From contig NZ_JNZP01000005.1 of NCBI RefSeq assembly GCF_000725545.1, forward strand, positions 124,001 through 188,000: DNA of 64,000 nt, read 5' to 3'. Below the pieces are notes generated by a model. It ran no database searches. It saw only the letters and a list, made by a program, of their open reading frames with translations, and was not told the DNA's origin. This stretch comes from Streptomyces exfoliatus. Its GTDB lineage: Bacteria; Actinomycetota; Actinomycetes; Streptomycetales; Streptomycetaceae. Shown here one piece after another: positions 7,691-17,881 of the stretch. The position numbers and the translations under genes were made by a program. Each line of letters opens with the position of its first letter. Within the stretch, counting starts at the first letter, position 1.

Positions 7691-7724
7691 CGGCGGGCTG
7701 CCCGGTTCAAGGGGCAGCCCGCCG
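7691..7724 (+). terminator. Strong hairpin between sigma factor and oxidoreductase
   Basis: Arms CGGCGGGCTGCCC and GGGCAGCCCGCCG (13 bp, perfect) enclose an 8-base loop, and four A residues follow on the plus strand. It would end or attenuate the sigma-factor transcript. Its position 27 nt before the next start codon suggests the oxidoreductase has its own control or is attenuated. Confidence 0.65.
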
Positions 7725-7750
7725 AAAAGCGTGAAGACAGGAGTACGGAC

Positions 7751-9007
7751 ATGCAGCACCGCATCATCGTCCTCGGGGCCGGATACGCCGGAGCCGTCGC
7801 CGCCGGGCGCCTCGCCAAGCGGCTGCACCGCGAGGACGTCGCCATCACCCTCGTCAACGCCGAGCCCGACTTCGTCGAGCGCGTCCGGCTGCACCAGGTC
7901 GCCGTCGGCCAGGAGCTCAGGCCCCGCCCCTTCACCGAGATGTTCGCGGGCACCGGCGTCGAACTGAAGGTGGCGAGGGTCACCGCGGTCGACGTCGACC
8001 GCAAGACCGTCACCGTCACGGCCCCGGCCCAAGGCCCGGTCGGCGCCGCCGCCCCGGCCGCCTCAAAGGCCACGGGAGGCGAGCGGGCGGAGGTCGTGGA
8101 ACTCGCCTACGACACCCTCGTGTACGCCCTGGGCAGCGACTGGAACGACCAGGGTGTCCCCGGCGCCGCCGAGCACGCCCACCACATCGCCGGCCGCGCC
8201 GGAGCGCTGCGGCTGCGCGACCGCCTGGCCCGCCTCGGCGCCGGGGAGTCCGTGGTCGTCGTCGGCGGCGGCCTCACCGGTCTGGAGGCGGTGACCGAGA
8301 TCGCCGAGGCCCGCCCGGACCTCTCCGTCGCCCTCGCCGCCCGCGGCGACCTCGGCGACTGGCTCTCGCCCAAGGGCCGCGACCACCTGCGGAAGGTCGT
8401 CGACAGGCTCGGCATCACCGTGCACGAGGGGGCCGCCGTCACCCGCGTGGAAGCCGACCGCCTCACCACCGCCGACGGCGGATCCGTCCCGGCCGCGGTC
8501 ACCGTGTGGACCACCGGCTTCGCCGTCCACCCGATCGCACGCGCCACCACCCTCGAGGTCACCGAGGCGGGCCAGATCGTGGTCGACGGGACCATGCGCT
8601 CGGTCTCGCACCCCGACGTGTACGCCGCGGGCGACGCCGCCATGGCCATGGGCCCCGGCGACAAGCCGCTGCGGATGTGCTGCGCCACGGGCGGGCCCAT
8701 GGCCTGGCAGGCCGCCGACGCCATCGCGGCCCGCCTGACCGGCGGAAAGATCCCGACGGTGCCGCTCCGCTACTTCAACCAGTGCATCTCGCTCGGCCGC
8801 AAGGACGGCCTCATCCAGTACGTCACCGCCGACGACCGCTCCGTCCGGTCGGCCCTGACGGGCCGGCTCGCCGCCACGTACAAGGAACTCGTCTGCAAGG
8901 GCGCGGCCTGGAGCGTCGGGAAGCCGACCCTCGGACTGCCGACCCGCCGCCACCGCACCGTCGCGGCCCAGCCGCGCGCGGGCGTGCCGGCCGAGACCAC
9001 GGCATGA
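7751..9007 (+). CDS. NAD(P)/FAD-dependent oxidoreductase (type II NADH dehydrogenase-like)
   Basis: This 418-residue flavoprotein has an N-terminal FAD-binding Rossmann motif (HRIIVLGAGYAGAVAAGRLA), a second dinucleotide motif for NAD(P)H near residue 170 (SVVVVGGGLTGLEAVTEIAE) and the FAD-contacting DVYAAGDAAMAMG near the C-terminal third. The layout matches NDH-2-like quinone oxidoreductases and nitrite-reductase-like FAD enzymes that pass electrons from NAD(P)H to a membrane acceptor. The ATG at 7751 follows GACAGGAG at good spacing, so the longer open frame upstream, which crosses the hairpin, is rejected. The Crp-like site and the SigJ neighbour suggest stress or carbon control. Confidence 0.88.
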   Translation: MQHRIIVLGAGYAGAVAAGRLAKRLHREDVAITLVNAEPDFVERVRLHQVAVGQELRPRPFTEMFAGTGVELKVARVTAVDVDRKTVTVTAPAQGPVGAAAPAASKATGGERAEVVELAYDTLVYALGSDWNDQGVPGAAEHAHHIAGRAGALRLRDRLARLGAGESVVVVGGGLTGLEAVTEIAEARPDLSVALAARGDLGDWLSPKGRDHLRKVVDRLGITVHEGAAVTRVEADRLTTADGGSVPAAVTVWTTGFAVHPIARATTLEVTEAGQIVVDGTMRSVSHPDVYAAGDAAMAMGPGDKPLRMCCATGGPMAWQAADAIAARLTGGKIPTVPLRYFNQCISLGRKDGLIQYVTADDRSVRSALTGRLAATYKELVCKGAAWSVGKPTLGLPTRRHRTVAAQPRAGVPAETTA

Positions 9008-9057
9008 CGCAGGCGACCGGCCCCGGACCCGACGCCCGGGGCCTCACCTGCGGGACC

Positions 9058-9570
9058 TCACCTGCGGTGGATCACCGCGCTGCCCGCCGCCCGGTCGTGA
9101 AAGCCCTGCCGGTTCGGGCTGAGGGTCATCGCCGACACGTGGGGGACGAGGAAGAGCGGCACCAGGTTGGACACCAGATTCGTGACGTGCCGCAGCACCG
9201 CTGGGCCGTAGCGGAGCCGTCCGCCGTCCCGTACGCGGACCACTTCCATGCCCATCACGCGCTTGCCCAGGGTCCCGCCCCATCGCGAGACGCACACCGG
9301 TGAGTAGCCCAGCACGAAAGCGAGCGGCCACACGCCGACGGCGACCCGCCAGACGGTCCGCACCGAATCCTCCGGGACGGCCATGGCCTCCAGCATCCGG
9401 TCAAGACCGAGAAGGGGCCCGAGGAGGACGACCACGGCAACGGGAAGGTCCACGGCAACCGCGGCACACCGCCGCATGACACCGGCCGGTGCACCCGGAA
9501 CAGGCCGAAGCCTCACCCGCTCACCCACAGCCGGCAGCGGTCCGAGGTCACCCCCCGAAATCATCGCCAC
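9058..9570 (-). CDS. RDD family membrane protein
   Basis: This 170-residue protein has RDD-domain signatures. The family is named after an Arg-Asp-Asp motif, here RRCAAVAVDLPVAVVVLLGPL with the second Asp absent. A long hydrophobic second segment follows (WRVAVGVWPLAFVLGYSPVC), then GGTLGKRVMGMEVVRV and the terminal NRQGFHDRAAG. There are three to four membrane segments. RDD proteins are implicated in ion transport or membrane organisation, but no reaction is known for this one. The GTG start follows GAGGAGGATCTT on the coding strand. It is convergent with the oxidoreductase gene. Confidence 0.83.
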   Translation of the reverse strand: MAMISGGDLGPLPAVGERVRLRPVPGAPAGVMRRCAAVAVDLPVAVVVLLGPLLGLDRMLEAMAVPEDSVRTVWRVAVGVWPLAFVLGYSPVCVSRWGGTLGKRVMGMEVVRVRDGGRLRYGPAVLRHVTNLVSNLVPLFLVPHVSAMTLSPNRQGFHDRAAGSAVIHRR

Positions 9571-9717
9571 AAGATCCTCCTCACCACTACCACCGAGGCC
9601 AAGCCCTCGGACGCAACGCGAGAGGCTCCGGGCTCATCGCCCGGGGCACGCTACCCGAGGGGCTCGACTGCCCGGATCGCGGCACCGAGCTGGCATCCAG
9701 GGCGCGTCGCGACTCAC

Positions 9718-10434
9718 CTAAGTCGCCGAGGCGGCGACGGTCAGCGCGTAGTCCACGACGATCGCGAAGTCGCCTGACCGGCCACGGACCTTCAGCGCAT
9801 GCGTCCCGGGAGCCGGCGGCGGCAGCTGCACCCACAGGCCGCACCCGGTAGCCGTGAAGCGCCGTTCCTCTCCGGTGACGGGGTTGCCCTGAGCGCCTCG
9901 CACCGTGATCGAGTCACCTTCGTAGGCCTCCGGCGCGACCACCTTGCCGTCGAAGAGCACGGTCCCGCTCGCACCGCTCATGAAGGCCGTACACGACGCG
10001 CGGTCTCCGACGTGGTTGATGACAGGCACAGCGATGGGACGGCCGCCGGGAACCTTGCACGCGCGCTTCACCTGACCGCCGAAGGTGCCGGCCAGGAACC
10101 ACACGTCGTGGGGCTGGTGACGCCCACAGTCGCTGCCGTCCAAGTCGGCGACAGGGTTGGTCGCCTCGGGTTCCGACGCCGCCCATGTCCACCACCGCCC
10201 CTGCAGCTCCGCAGAGGAGAGCGTCACGCTCTCCGCCCCCGGCACGGCACTCGCGGACCCCGTCGCCGGTGCGGTGCTCGCCGGCGCCGTGCTACTCGGC
10301 GTCGTCACGGGTGCGGTGTTCGTCGCCACCGGTCCCGCCGTGCCCTCCGCGCCTGCGGCCCCCTGTGGCCCACACCCCGCCAAGGCCGCCAACACCACAG
10401 CGGTCAAACCCGCTCCTCCAGCCCTGAACCTCAT
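9718..10434 (-). CDS. Putative lipoprotein, function unknown
   Basis: With the ATG at 10434, preceded by GGGAGGGG on the coding strand, this gives 238 residues. The N-terminus is a lipoprotein signal, with positive residues, a hydrophobic AVVLAALAGC lipobox and a cysteine near residue 20. A Thr/Ala/Pro/Ser-rich linker follows (about 25-70), then a globular part containing WWTWAASEP, DGSDCGRHQPHDVWFLAG, CKVPGGRPIAVPVIN and a C-terminal beta-rich region. The exported cysteines may form disulfides. I do not recognise the globular domain. The longer frame to 10593 lacks a ribosome-binding site and would put the signal peptide internally. Confidence 0.75.
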   Translation of the reverse strand: MRFRAGGAGLTAVVLAALAGCGPQGAAGAEGTAGPVATNTAPVTTPSSTAPASTAPATGSASAVPGAESVTLSSAELQGRWWTWAASEPEATNPVADLDGSDCGRHQPHDVWFLAGTFGGQVKRACKVPGGRPIAVPVINHVGDRASCTAFMSGASGTVLFDGKVVAPEAYEGDSITVRGAQGNPVTGEERRFTATGCGLWVQLPPPAPGTHALKVRGRSGDFAIVVDYALTVAASAT

Positions 10435-10551
10435 ACGCCCCTCCCGACCGAACGCGCCTCCAAGCCCCCACGGCCGACGCGACATGAGCGGACACCCTAC
10501 CGACGGCGCCCGGGCCGCTTCCCGGCCAACCGCCGTACGCCCCGGAAACGC

Positions 10552-10581
10552 AAGAGGCCCGGACTCTCGTCCGGGCCTCTT
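10552..10581 (-). terminator. Terminator of tRNA-Arg
   Basis: Perfect 12-bp stem (AAGAGGCCCGGA / TCCGGGCCTCTT) with a 6-base loop, starting 8 nt downstream of the tRNA 3' end. Confidence 0.85.
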
Positions 10582-10588
10582 ACCTGTG

Positions 10589-10661
10589 TGCACTCGGCAG
10601 GATTCGAACCTGCAACCTTCTGATCCGTAGTCAGATGCTCTATCCGTTAAGCTACGAGTGC
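10589..10661 (-). tRNA. tRNA-Arg (anticodon ACG)
   Basis: On the minus strand the sequence opens with GCACTCG, which pairs with CGAGTGC before discriminator A. The anticodon arm is TCTGA-CTACGGA-TCAGA, giving anticodon ACG, and the T-loop is GGTTCGAATCC. The 3' CCA is not encoded. A terminator hairpin follows directly. Confidence 0.95.
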
Positions 10662-10837
10662 TTGTTCTTTTGTGTTTCTTGCCTTCGCTCCCCGGTCTTT
10701 CGACCCGCTCGCGGCGACAGGAAGAACATTACATGACTGCCGCCGTCATGTGAAATCCGATTACCGCACCCCTTGTGACCTGCGAAAACGCCGTCTGGGC
10801 AGTCGTGGGAGTGTCCGGCGGGGCGGGCCGGGAACGG

Positions 10838-10869
10838 CCGAAGCCCCGGCCTGGGGGCCGGGGCTTCGG
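10838..10869 (-). terminator. Terminator of tRNA-Ser(GCT)
   Basis: A 14-bp perfect stem (CCGAAGCCCCGGCC / GGCCGGGGCTTCGG) with a four-base loop begins 6 nt beyond the tRNA 3' end. Confidence 0.85.
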
Positions 10870-10875
10870 TAGGGG

Positions 10876-10966
10876 CGGAGGCGGAGGGATTTGAACCCTC
10901 GATGGGCTTTAAGACCCAAACCGCATTAGCAGTGCGGCGCCATAGACCGGACTAGGCGACGCCTCC
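10876..10966 (-). tRNA. tRNA-Ser (anticodon GCT)
   Basis: The minus strand starts GGAGGCG, pairing with CGCCTCC and followed by discriminator G. The anticodon loop CTGCTAA reads anticodon GCT. There is a long variable arm (GGGTCTTAAAGCCC region), as expected of a class II serine tRNA, and the T-arm is GGGTTCAAATCCC. Confidence 0.95.
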
Positions 10967-11257
10967 TCGCACCCCGCGCATACGCGAGTGGTGCGTGCAG
11001 ATGATGACACAGGCGAACCGGCTGTCACCAATCGATTCTCACCGTACTAGGCCTTCGGGGTCGAGGGCAAAGCCCAGAGCGGTCGCGCCGCCCACCGACA
11101 TCGGCCTCCGCCGGCGCCGCCGGTACGCCTGTCCGGCCCCGCCCGGCGCACCCCGCTTGCGCAACGCCGTGGCGCCCGGAGCGTTAGAGGGGACGGGGCA
11201 CATCGTGCGTCCGCGCCCCGTCGTACTCGCCGCCACACGCCGTTCCTGGAGATCCGC

Positions 11258-11683
11258 ATGCTGCGCAGCCTCGTCCTCGCGACCCTCGCCACCACCGCCG
11301 CCGGCGCCGCAGGGTTCGGCCCGCTGCCGCCGCTGCCCCTGCTCTCACCGCCCGACAGGCTGACCGTGACGGTGGCCGAGAGCGGCCATCCGAACGCCGA
11401 CGGCACCTTCGAGCTGACCTGCGACGACCAGGCCGGCGGCAACCACCCCGCCCGCGACGACGCCTGCGAGCGGCTCGACCAGCTCGCGAAGGAGGGCGTG
11501 AACCCGTTCAAGCCCGTGCCCGCCGATCAGCTCTGTACGCAGGTGTACGGCGGCCCCGCCGTCGCGCACGTCACCGGCACCTGGCAGGGCCGCACGATCG
11601 ACGCCCGCTTCTCCCGGGCCAACGGTTGCGAGATCGACCGCTGGCAGAACCTGGAGCCGGTCCTTCCACTCCTCCGGGGATAG
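11258..11683 (+). CDS. SSI-family secreted serine protease inhibitor
   Basis: This 141-residue protein has a signal peptide (LRSLVLATLATTAAGAAGF) and the Streptomyces subtilisin inhibitor fold. The strand RLTVTVAESG opens it. The first disulfide pair lies in ELTCDD and DDACERLDQL. The reactive-site region is QLCTQVYGGPAVAHVTGTWQG, with the partner cysteine in RANGCEIDRW. Family members are exported, dimerise and block subtilisin- or trypsin-like proteases by a substrate-like loop. By alignment with SSI (Cys-Pro-Met before the scissile bond) the P1 residue would be Gln, which is unusual and makes target specificity uncertain. The ATG follows GGAG at about 6 nt. Confidence 0.9.
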   Translation: MLRSLVLATLATTAAGAAGFGPLPPLPLLSPPDRLTVTVAESGHPNADGTFELTCDDQAGGNHPARDDACERLDQLAKEGVNPFKPVPADQLCTQVYGGPAVAHVTGTWQGRTIDARFSRANGCEIDRWQNLEPVLPLLRG

Positions 11684-11815
11684 GCAGGGAGTACGCCCGC
11701 GGGCTCCCTTAGACTCCCCTCAGTGACAGGCTGCGGCCCGAGGGGCAAGATGGAGCCCGCCGGCCGATAGGCAAGTGCGACAGGCAAGTGCAGTGAGTCA
11801 GGGAGGAAGCGTCTC

Positions 11816-14800
11816 GTGAGCAGCAGGCCATCCCGAGGCGCTGCTCGCCTCGCAGCCATACTCGACGCCCTCCCCGACGGCCTGGTGCTCGTCAACTGCA
11901 ACGGCACGGTCGTCAACGCCAACACCATCGCCCTCGGCATGTTCGAGACACCGGGCACCGCACTCGTCGGGCGCGGTCTGCTCGACCTGCTGCCCGACTT
12001 CGACTCCCGGCTCATTCCCGGCTCCATGCGCCGCCCCGAGGGCACCGACGAGCGGGGCCGCACCAAGCCGACCCGGATGATGGCCCGGCGTACGGACGGC
12101 AGCGAGTTCCCCGTCGAGGTGACCAGCGCCAGCCTGGAGGACGGCCGCGAGGCCTACGACTCGTACGGCGGCTACACCGGCGACGAGCTGCTCATGCTGG
12201 TCGTGCGCGACCTCACCGGCACCCTCGACACCGAGGCCGAACTCGCCCGCTCGCAGCGGCAGACCGAGATGATCCTGCGCGCCGCGGCCGAGGGCGTCGT
12301 CGGCACGGACACCGACGGCCGGGTCGTCCTCGTCAACCCCGCCGCCGCGCAGATCCTCGGCTACCGCGCCGGCGAACTCGGCGGGCAGGAGCTGCACCCG
12401 CTGATCCTCGCCAAGCGCGCCGACGGCGAGGACTTCCCGTACGAGGAATCGGCGCTCGCCGACACCCTCAAGTCCGGCCGCAAGCACCGCGTCCGCGGAC
12501 AGGTCCTGTGGTCGAAGAAGGGCGAGCGGGTCCCGGTCGACCTGACGACCGCTCCCGTGCGCGACGGCGACCAGCTCGTCGGCGCCGTCATGACCTTCAC
12601 CGACCGCAGGCCGTACGAGCAGCTCGAAGAGCAGCACGCCGCCGAACTCGCCGCACTCGAAGAGCAGCACGCCGCCGAACTCGCCGCACTCGAGGAGCGG
12701 AACGCGGCCGAACTCGCCGACCGCGCCGAGCGGAGCGCGGCGGAACGGGAGGCGCAGCAGGAGCGGTACGCCTCGCTCGCCGCCCGCCACGAACAGCTGA
12801 CCGCCGTCCTCGCCGAGTCGCTGCGCGGCCCCCTGGAGGAGCTGCGCACCCAGCTCGGCACCCTCGCCGCCGACGACGCCGGGCAGCTCTGGCCCGAGGC
12901 CAACCAGGTCCTGCACCACCTGGCCGCCGGATACGCCCGCATGACGGCGCTCGTCGACAACGTCCTGAGCTACCAGCGTCTGGACGCCGGAGCGGAGCGG
13001 CTCGACCGGCGCGTCGCGCTCCTCGACGGGGTCGTGACGGCCGGCATCGACGCGGCCGTCGAGCTCATCGGTCCTGGCCGTGCCCAGTTCGCCGTGCACG
13101 CGCCGCCCATCGAGGCCGAGGTGGACGCGGCCCGGCTCGCGACGGCGCTCGCGCATCTCGTCGCGGACGTCGCCGGCGTCGACGCGACCGGCAGGAACCG
13201 GGCCACCGCCCCGGGCGCCGCGCCCGCCGACTCCACCATCGTCGTGGCGGCCGCGCAGCGCGGAGACGTCGTACGCATCGAGGTCCGCGGCCCGTACGCG
13301 GGCGGCGACCCGGTCCACGGGCCCGTCGTGCGCGGCATCGTGGCAGCGCACGGCGGTGTCGTGCAGACCCATGAGGTGCCGGGGACGACCGGCGGCGCGT
13401 ACGTCCTCGAAGTCCCGCTCGGCTCCGGCCGGGGCACTGTGCCCGCTGCGGAGACGAGGGCCGCGGCACCGGCCGGTGGCGGCCGCGAGGTCCTCGCGCT
13501 GCCCGCGCAGGCCGGCGAGCCCGTCATGACACCTCCCCCCATGACACCTCCCTCCATGACGCCGCCCTCCGTGACGCCTCCCGTCGGCGCGCCTTCTGTC
13601 GGTTCGCCTTCGGGTGAGGCCGGGGACGGGTTCGATGGCGGGGCCGGGGCCGGGGAGACCTCAGGTGGCGGGCGCCGGCGGGCCCGGCGCGGGTCCACGG
13701 ACGCCTTCCTGGCCAGCCCGGTCGCCCCCGAGGGCGGCGGCGGTACGGAGCCCAGTGGGCGCCGCCGTGCCCGTACGGGAGAGGCCGCCACCGGCGCCGC
13801 CGAGCTGATCCCGGCGCAGCAGAACGCTGCCGTGGACACCCCGTCCGGCTCTCCTTTCGCTCTCACCGCTTCCGGCACCGCCACCGGCCCGGGTGGCTCA
13901 GGCGGCTCACGTGGCTCCGTGGTCGAGCCGACCGGGCGCCGCCGGGGCAGGCCCGCCGAGGGCTCCGTGGTGACCGCTGCCGAGAGCGCGCAGGGGCGTG
14001 CCGCGCTCGGCGCCGCCGTGCCGCCGCAGGGCGTCCCCGTCGAGCCCGCCGGCGCTCCCGCCCCCGCTTCCGCTCCCCCCTCCGCTTCCGCCCCCGCTCC
14101 GGCCCGCGCCCTGCCGGCCGTCGCTTCCGGTCCCGGCTCCGCGTCGGCGGACGGGAACAGCGACGGTGACGGGGTGGCCGAGGCCCGGCCGAGCGGGCGC
14201 CGGCGGCGTGCGCTGGCCGCCGCTCAGGAGCGGGCGGCCGCGGCCGAGGCCGGTCCCCGGACTCCGTTCGCGCTTCCGCCGGCCGAGGCCGACCGCCCCG
14301 AGCCGGTAGCCACGCCGGACGGTGCTCCGTTCACGACTCCGGCCGGCGTTCCGTTCGCCGGGCCGCTGCCGGTCCCCGACGAAGGTCGTCACGAGGCCGT
14401 ACGGGGTGTCCCGGGCGCCGAACACACGCCTTCGCAGCCCCATCCGCACACGCAGTCCCACGGGCCGGTCCCGTCGGTCGTCCCTCCGGCTGCTCCTTCC
14501 GCTGCCTCTGCGGTGCCCTCTGCGGCCTCGCCCGCCCCGGCCGCGATGCCGCCCGCCGAACCGACCGGGCGCCGCCGGGCCGTCAAACCTCCGCAGCCGG
14601 AGCAGCCGCCGGTGCCGGCACAGGAGTCGGCGCAGGAGTCGGCGCACGATTCGCAGTCGGAGTCGGCGGTACGGCCCGGGCCCCGTAACCCCACGGGTTC
14701 CGGCACCGGCACCGGTTCCGTACCGCTGCCGCCCGAGCTGCCGATGCCCATGCCGACGCCGACGCCGACTCCGACTCCGGTACCGAAGGACTCGACGCAG

Positions 14801-15955
14801 GGTCGGGCGTTCAGCGTCCGGACCCTCGGGCAGGGCGTTCCCTTCGTCCCGCCCGCCCCGATGGCCTCGCCGCTCCCCGCGGCACCTCAGGCCTCCCCCG
14901 GCCCGGTAGCCCCCGCAGCCCCCGCGACCCCCGGCGCGCCCTCCAACGGCTCCGGGCGGCGGCGCAGGCTCGCCACCCCGCCGGACGTCGACCCGCCGGC
15001 CCCGGCCGCCCTTCCCGTACCGGCCGTCGGCGAGGCGAGGCCGCATCCGGACGCGGACCCGTCCGCGCAGCCCGAGGCCGCCCTCGGGCTCACCGCCGCC
15101 ACCGAGGGCCGCGCGTACGCCATAGGAGCGCCCGCCGCCGGCTCCGCCGAGGGTCCCGAGCCGCTCGACGGCCCCGGTGGGGCCGTCGAGGTCGCCAACC
15201 GGCCGGCGCCGCGTCCGGTCGACGACGAACTGCCCCCTGAGCCCCTCGACAACCCGCGCAGGCTGCTGGTCTGGCCCGCGCCCGACGTCTCGACCCAGCA
15301 GGCGCTGAGCGACCGGGGCTACCGGCCGGTGATCGTCCACTCCCGCGAGGAGGTCGACGCCCAGATCGCCGCCTTCCCTGCCGCGCTCTTCGTCGACCCG
15401 CTGACCGGCCCCATCACCCGTACCGCGCTCCAGTCGCTGCGCCAGGCCGCCGTCGCCGCCGAGGTGCCGGTGCTGCTCGCGGCCGGGCTCGGTCAGGCGA
15501 CCCGGGAGGAGGCGTACGGCGCCGATCCGGCCGTACTCCTCAAGGCGCTCGCACCGCGCGACAGCGAGCAGCACCCGTCCCGGGTCCTGCTGATCGAGGA
15601 GCACGAGGACATCGCGGAGGCGCTCGCGGCCACCCTGGAGCGGCGCGGGATGCAGGTGGCGCGGGCGGCCACGGACACGGAAGCGGTCGCGCTTGCCACG
15701 CAGACGCAGCCGAACCTGGTGGTGATGGACCTGATGCAGGTGCGCCGCCGCCGGGCCGGGATCATCGACTGGCTGCGGGCGAACGGGCAGCTGAACCGCA
15801 CCCCGCTCGTCGTCTACACCTCCGTCGACCTCGTCGACGAGGAGCTGCCGAAGCTGTCGTCCGGCGAGACGGTCCTCTTCCTCGCCGAACGCTCGAACAG
15901 CGCCGAGGTCCAGGCCCGGATCGTCGACCTGCTCGCGAAGATCGGCACCAACTAG
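11816..15955 (+). CDS. Large PAS / pseudo-histidine-kinase / receiver-like protein
   Basis: This 1379-residue protein starts at a GTG after GGAGGAAG. It carries two PAS domains (about 10-135 and 145-265), then a coiled coil built on repeated EEQHAAELAAL units (about 268-320). A HisKA-like helix pair has SLRGPLEELR where the phospho-accepting His motif should be. A degenerate HATPase (about 400-545) keeps HGPVVRGIVAAHGG but has no N-box asparagines. A Pro/Ala-rich linker of about 600 residues has six (S/T)GRRR-type basic blocks, and two receiver-like domains follow. The last has an EE pair and VVMDLM aspartate but no conserved Lys. It looks like a catalytically inactive signalling scaffold rather than a working hybrid kinase. 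No signal peptide or membrane segment is seen. Confidence 0.85.
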   Translation: MSSRPSRGAARLAAILDALPDGLVLVNCNGTVVNANTIALGMFETPGTALVGRGLLDLLPDFDSRLIPGSMRRPEGTDERGRTKPTRMMARRTDGSEFPVEVTSASLEDGREAYDSYGGYTGDELLMLVVRDLTGTLDTEAELARSQRQTEMILRAAAEGVVGTDTDGRVVLVNPAAAQILGYRAGELGGQELHPLILAKRADGEDFPYEESALADTLKSGRKHRVRGQVLWSKKGERVPVDLTTAPVRDGDQLVGAVMTFTDRRPYEQLEEQHAAELAALEEQHAAELAALEERNAAELADRAERSAAEREAQQERYASLAARHEQLTAVLAESLRGPLEELRTQLGTLAADDAGQLWPEANQVLHHLAAGYARMTALVDNVLSYQRLDAGAERLDRRVALLDGVVTAGIDAAVELIGPGRAQFAVHAPPIEAEVDAARLATALAHLVADVAGVDATGRNRATAPGAAPADSTIVVAAAQRGDVVRIEVRGPYAGGDPVHGPVVRGIVAAHGGVVQTHEVPGTTGGAYVLEVPLGSGRGTVPAAETRAAAPAGGGREVLALPAQAGEPVMTPPPMTPPSMTPPSVTPPVGAPSVGSPSGEAGDGFDGGAGAGETSGGGRRRARRGSTDAFLASPVAPEGGGGTEPSGRRRARTGEAATGAAELIPAQQNAAVDTPSGSPFALTASGTATGPGGSGGSRGSVVEPTGRRRGRPAEGSVVTAAESAQGRAALGAAVPPQGVPVEPAGAPAPASAPPSASAPAPARALPAVASGPGSASADGNSDGDGVAEARPSGRRRRALAAAQERAAAAEAGPRTPFALPPAEADRPEPVATPDGAPFTTPAGVPFAGPLPVPDEGRHEAVRGVPGAEHTPSQPHPHTQSHGPVPSVVPPAAPSAASAVPSAASPAPAAMPPAEPTGRRRAVKPPQPEQPPVPAQESAQESAHDSQSESAVRPGPRNPTGSGTGTGSVPLPPELPMPMPTPTPTPTPVPKDSTQGRAFSVRTLGQGVPFVPPAPMASPLPAAPQASPGPVAPAAPATPGAPSNGSGRRRRLATPPDVDPPAPAALPVPAVGEARPHPDADPSAQPEAALGLTAATEGRAYAIGAPAAGSAEGPEPLDGPGGAVEVANRPAPRPVDDELPPEPLDNPRRLLVWPAPDVSTQQALSDRGYRPVIVHSREEVDAQIAAFPAALFVDPLTGPITRTALQSLRQAAVAAEVPVLLAAGLGQATREEAYGADPAVLLKALAPRDSEQHPSRVLLIEEHEDIAEALAATLERRGMQVARAATDTEAVALATQTQPNLVVMDLMQVRRRRAGIIDWLRANGQLNRTPLVVYTSVDLVDEELPKLSSGETVLFLAERSNSAEVQARIVDLLAKIGTN

Positions 15956-16002
15956 CCCTGGGTGAAGGGCCGGTCGGTGCCGACTGGTGTTCGCTGGCGG
16001 TG

Positions 16003-16092
16003 GGTCGGAGCCAAGTCGGACATAGGTCGGAGCTGGCTCAGAGCTGGCTCAGAGCCGAGTCACATCTGGGTCAGATCTCGGTCAGATCCGGG

Positions 16093-16107
<15 letters not shown>
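16003..16107. repeat. Degenerate short direct repeats at a convergent junction
   Basis: The stretch is built from related units such as GGTCGGAGC, GCTGGCTCAGA (twice) and GGTCAGATCCG (three times in variant form). It lies between the PAS gene and the acyl-CoA ligase gene and runs into the last four codons and stop of the ligase. Nothing else was found in the gap. Confidence 0.8.
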
Positions 16108-17745
<1,638 letters not shown>

Positions 17746-17881
17746 GGGGCGTCCTCCCGGTGGGCGCTACGTGGCAGAAAGGGTGTGGAGATTCTGCGCA
17801 CATACCACGCGGTATGTCACTACCCGGGAGTACGTGAATTGCCAGTGTTCACTGGCGGGGGCGCCGTCCTGTCCCGGTTGC

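Noticed and set aside
10589..10966. tRNA pair as an integration hotspot with a genomic island
   Set aside because: No integrase gene, no repeated tRNA 3' end further along, and flanking genes look like core Streptomyces genes.
13907..15604. 565-codon minus-strand open frame under the PAS gene
   Set aside because: Gly/Arg-rich antisense shadow of the repetitive linker; the plus-strand gene has the correct codon-position GC pattern and recognisable domains at both ends.
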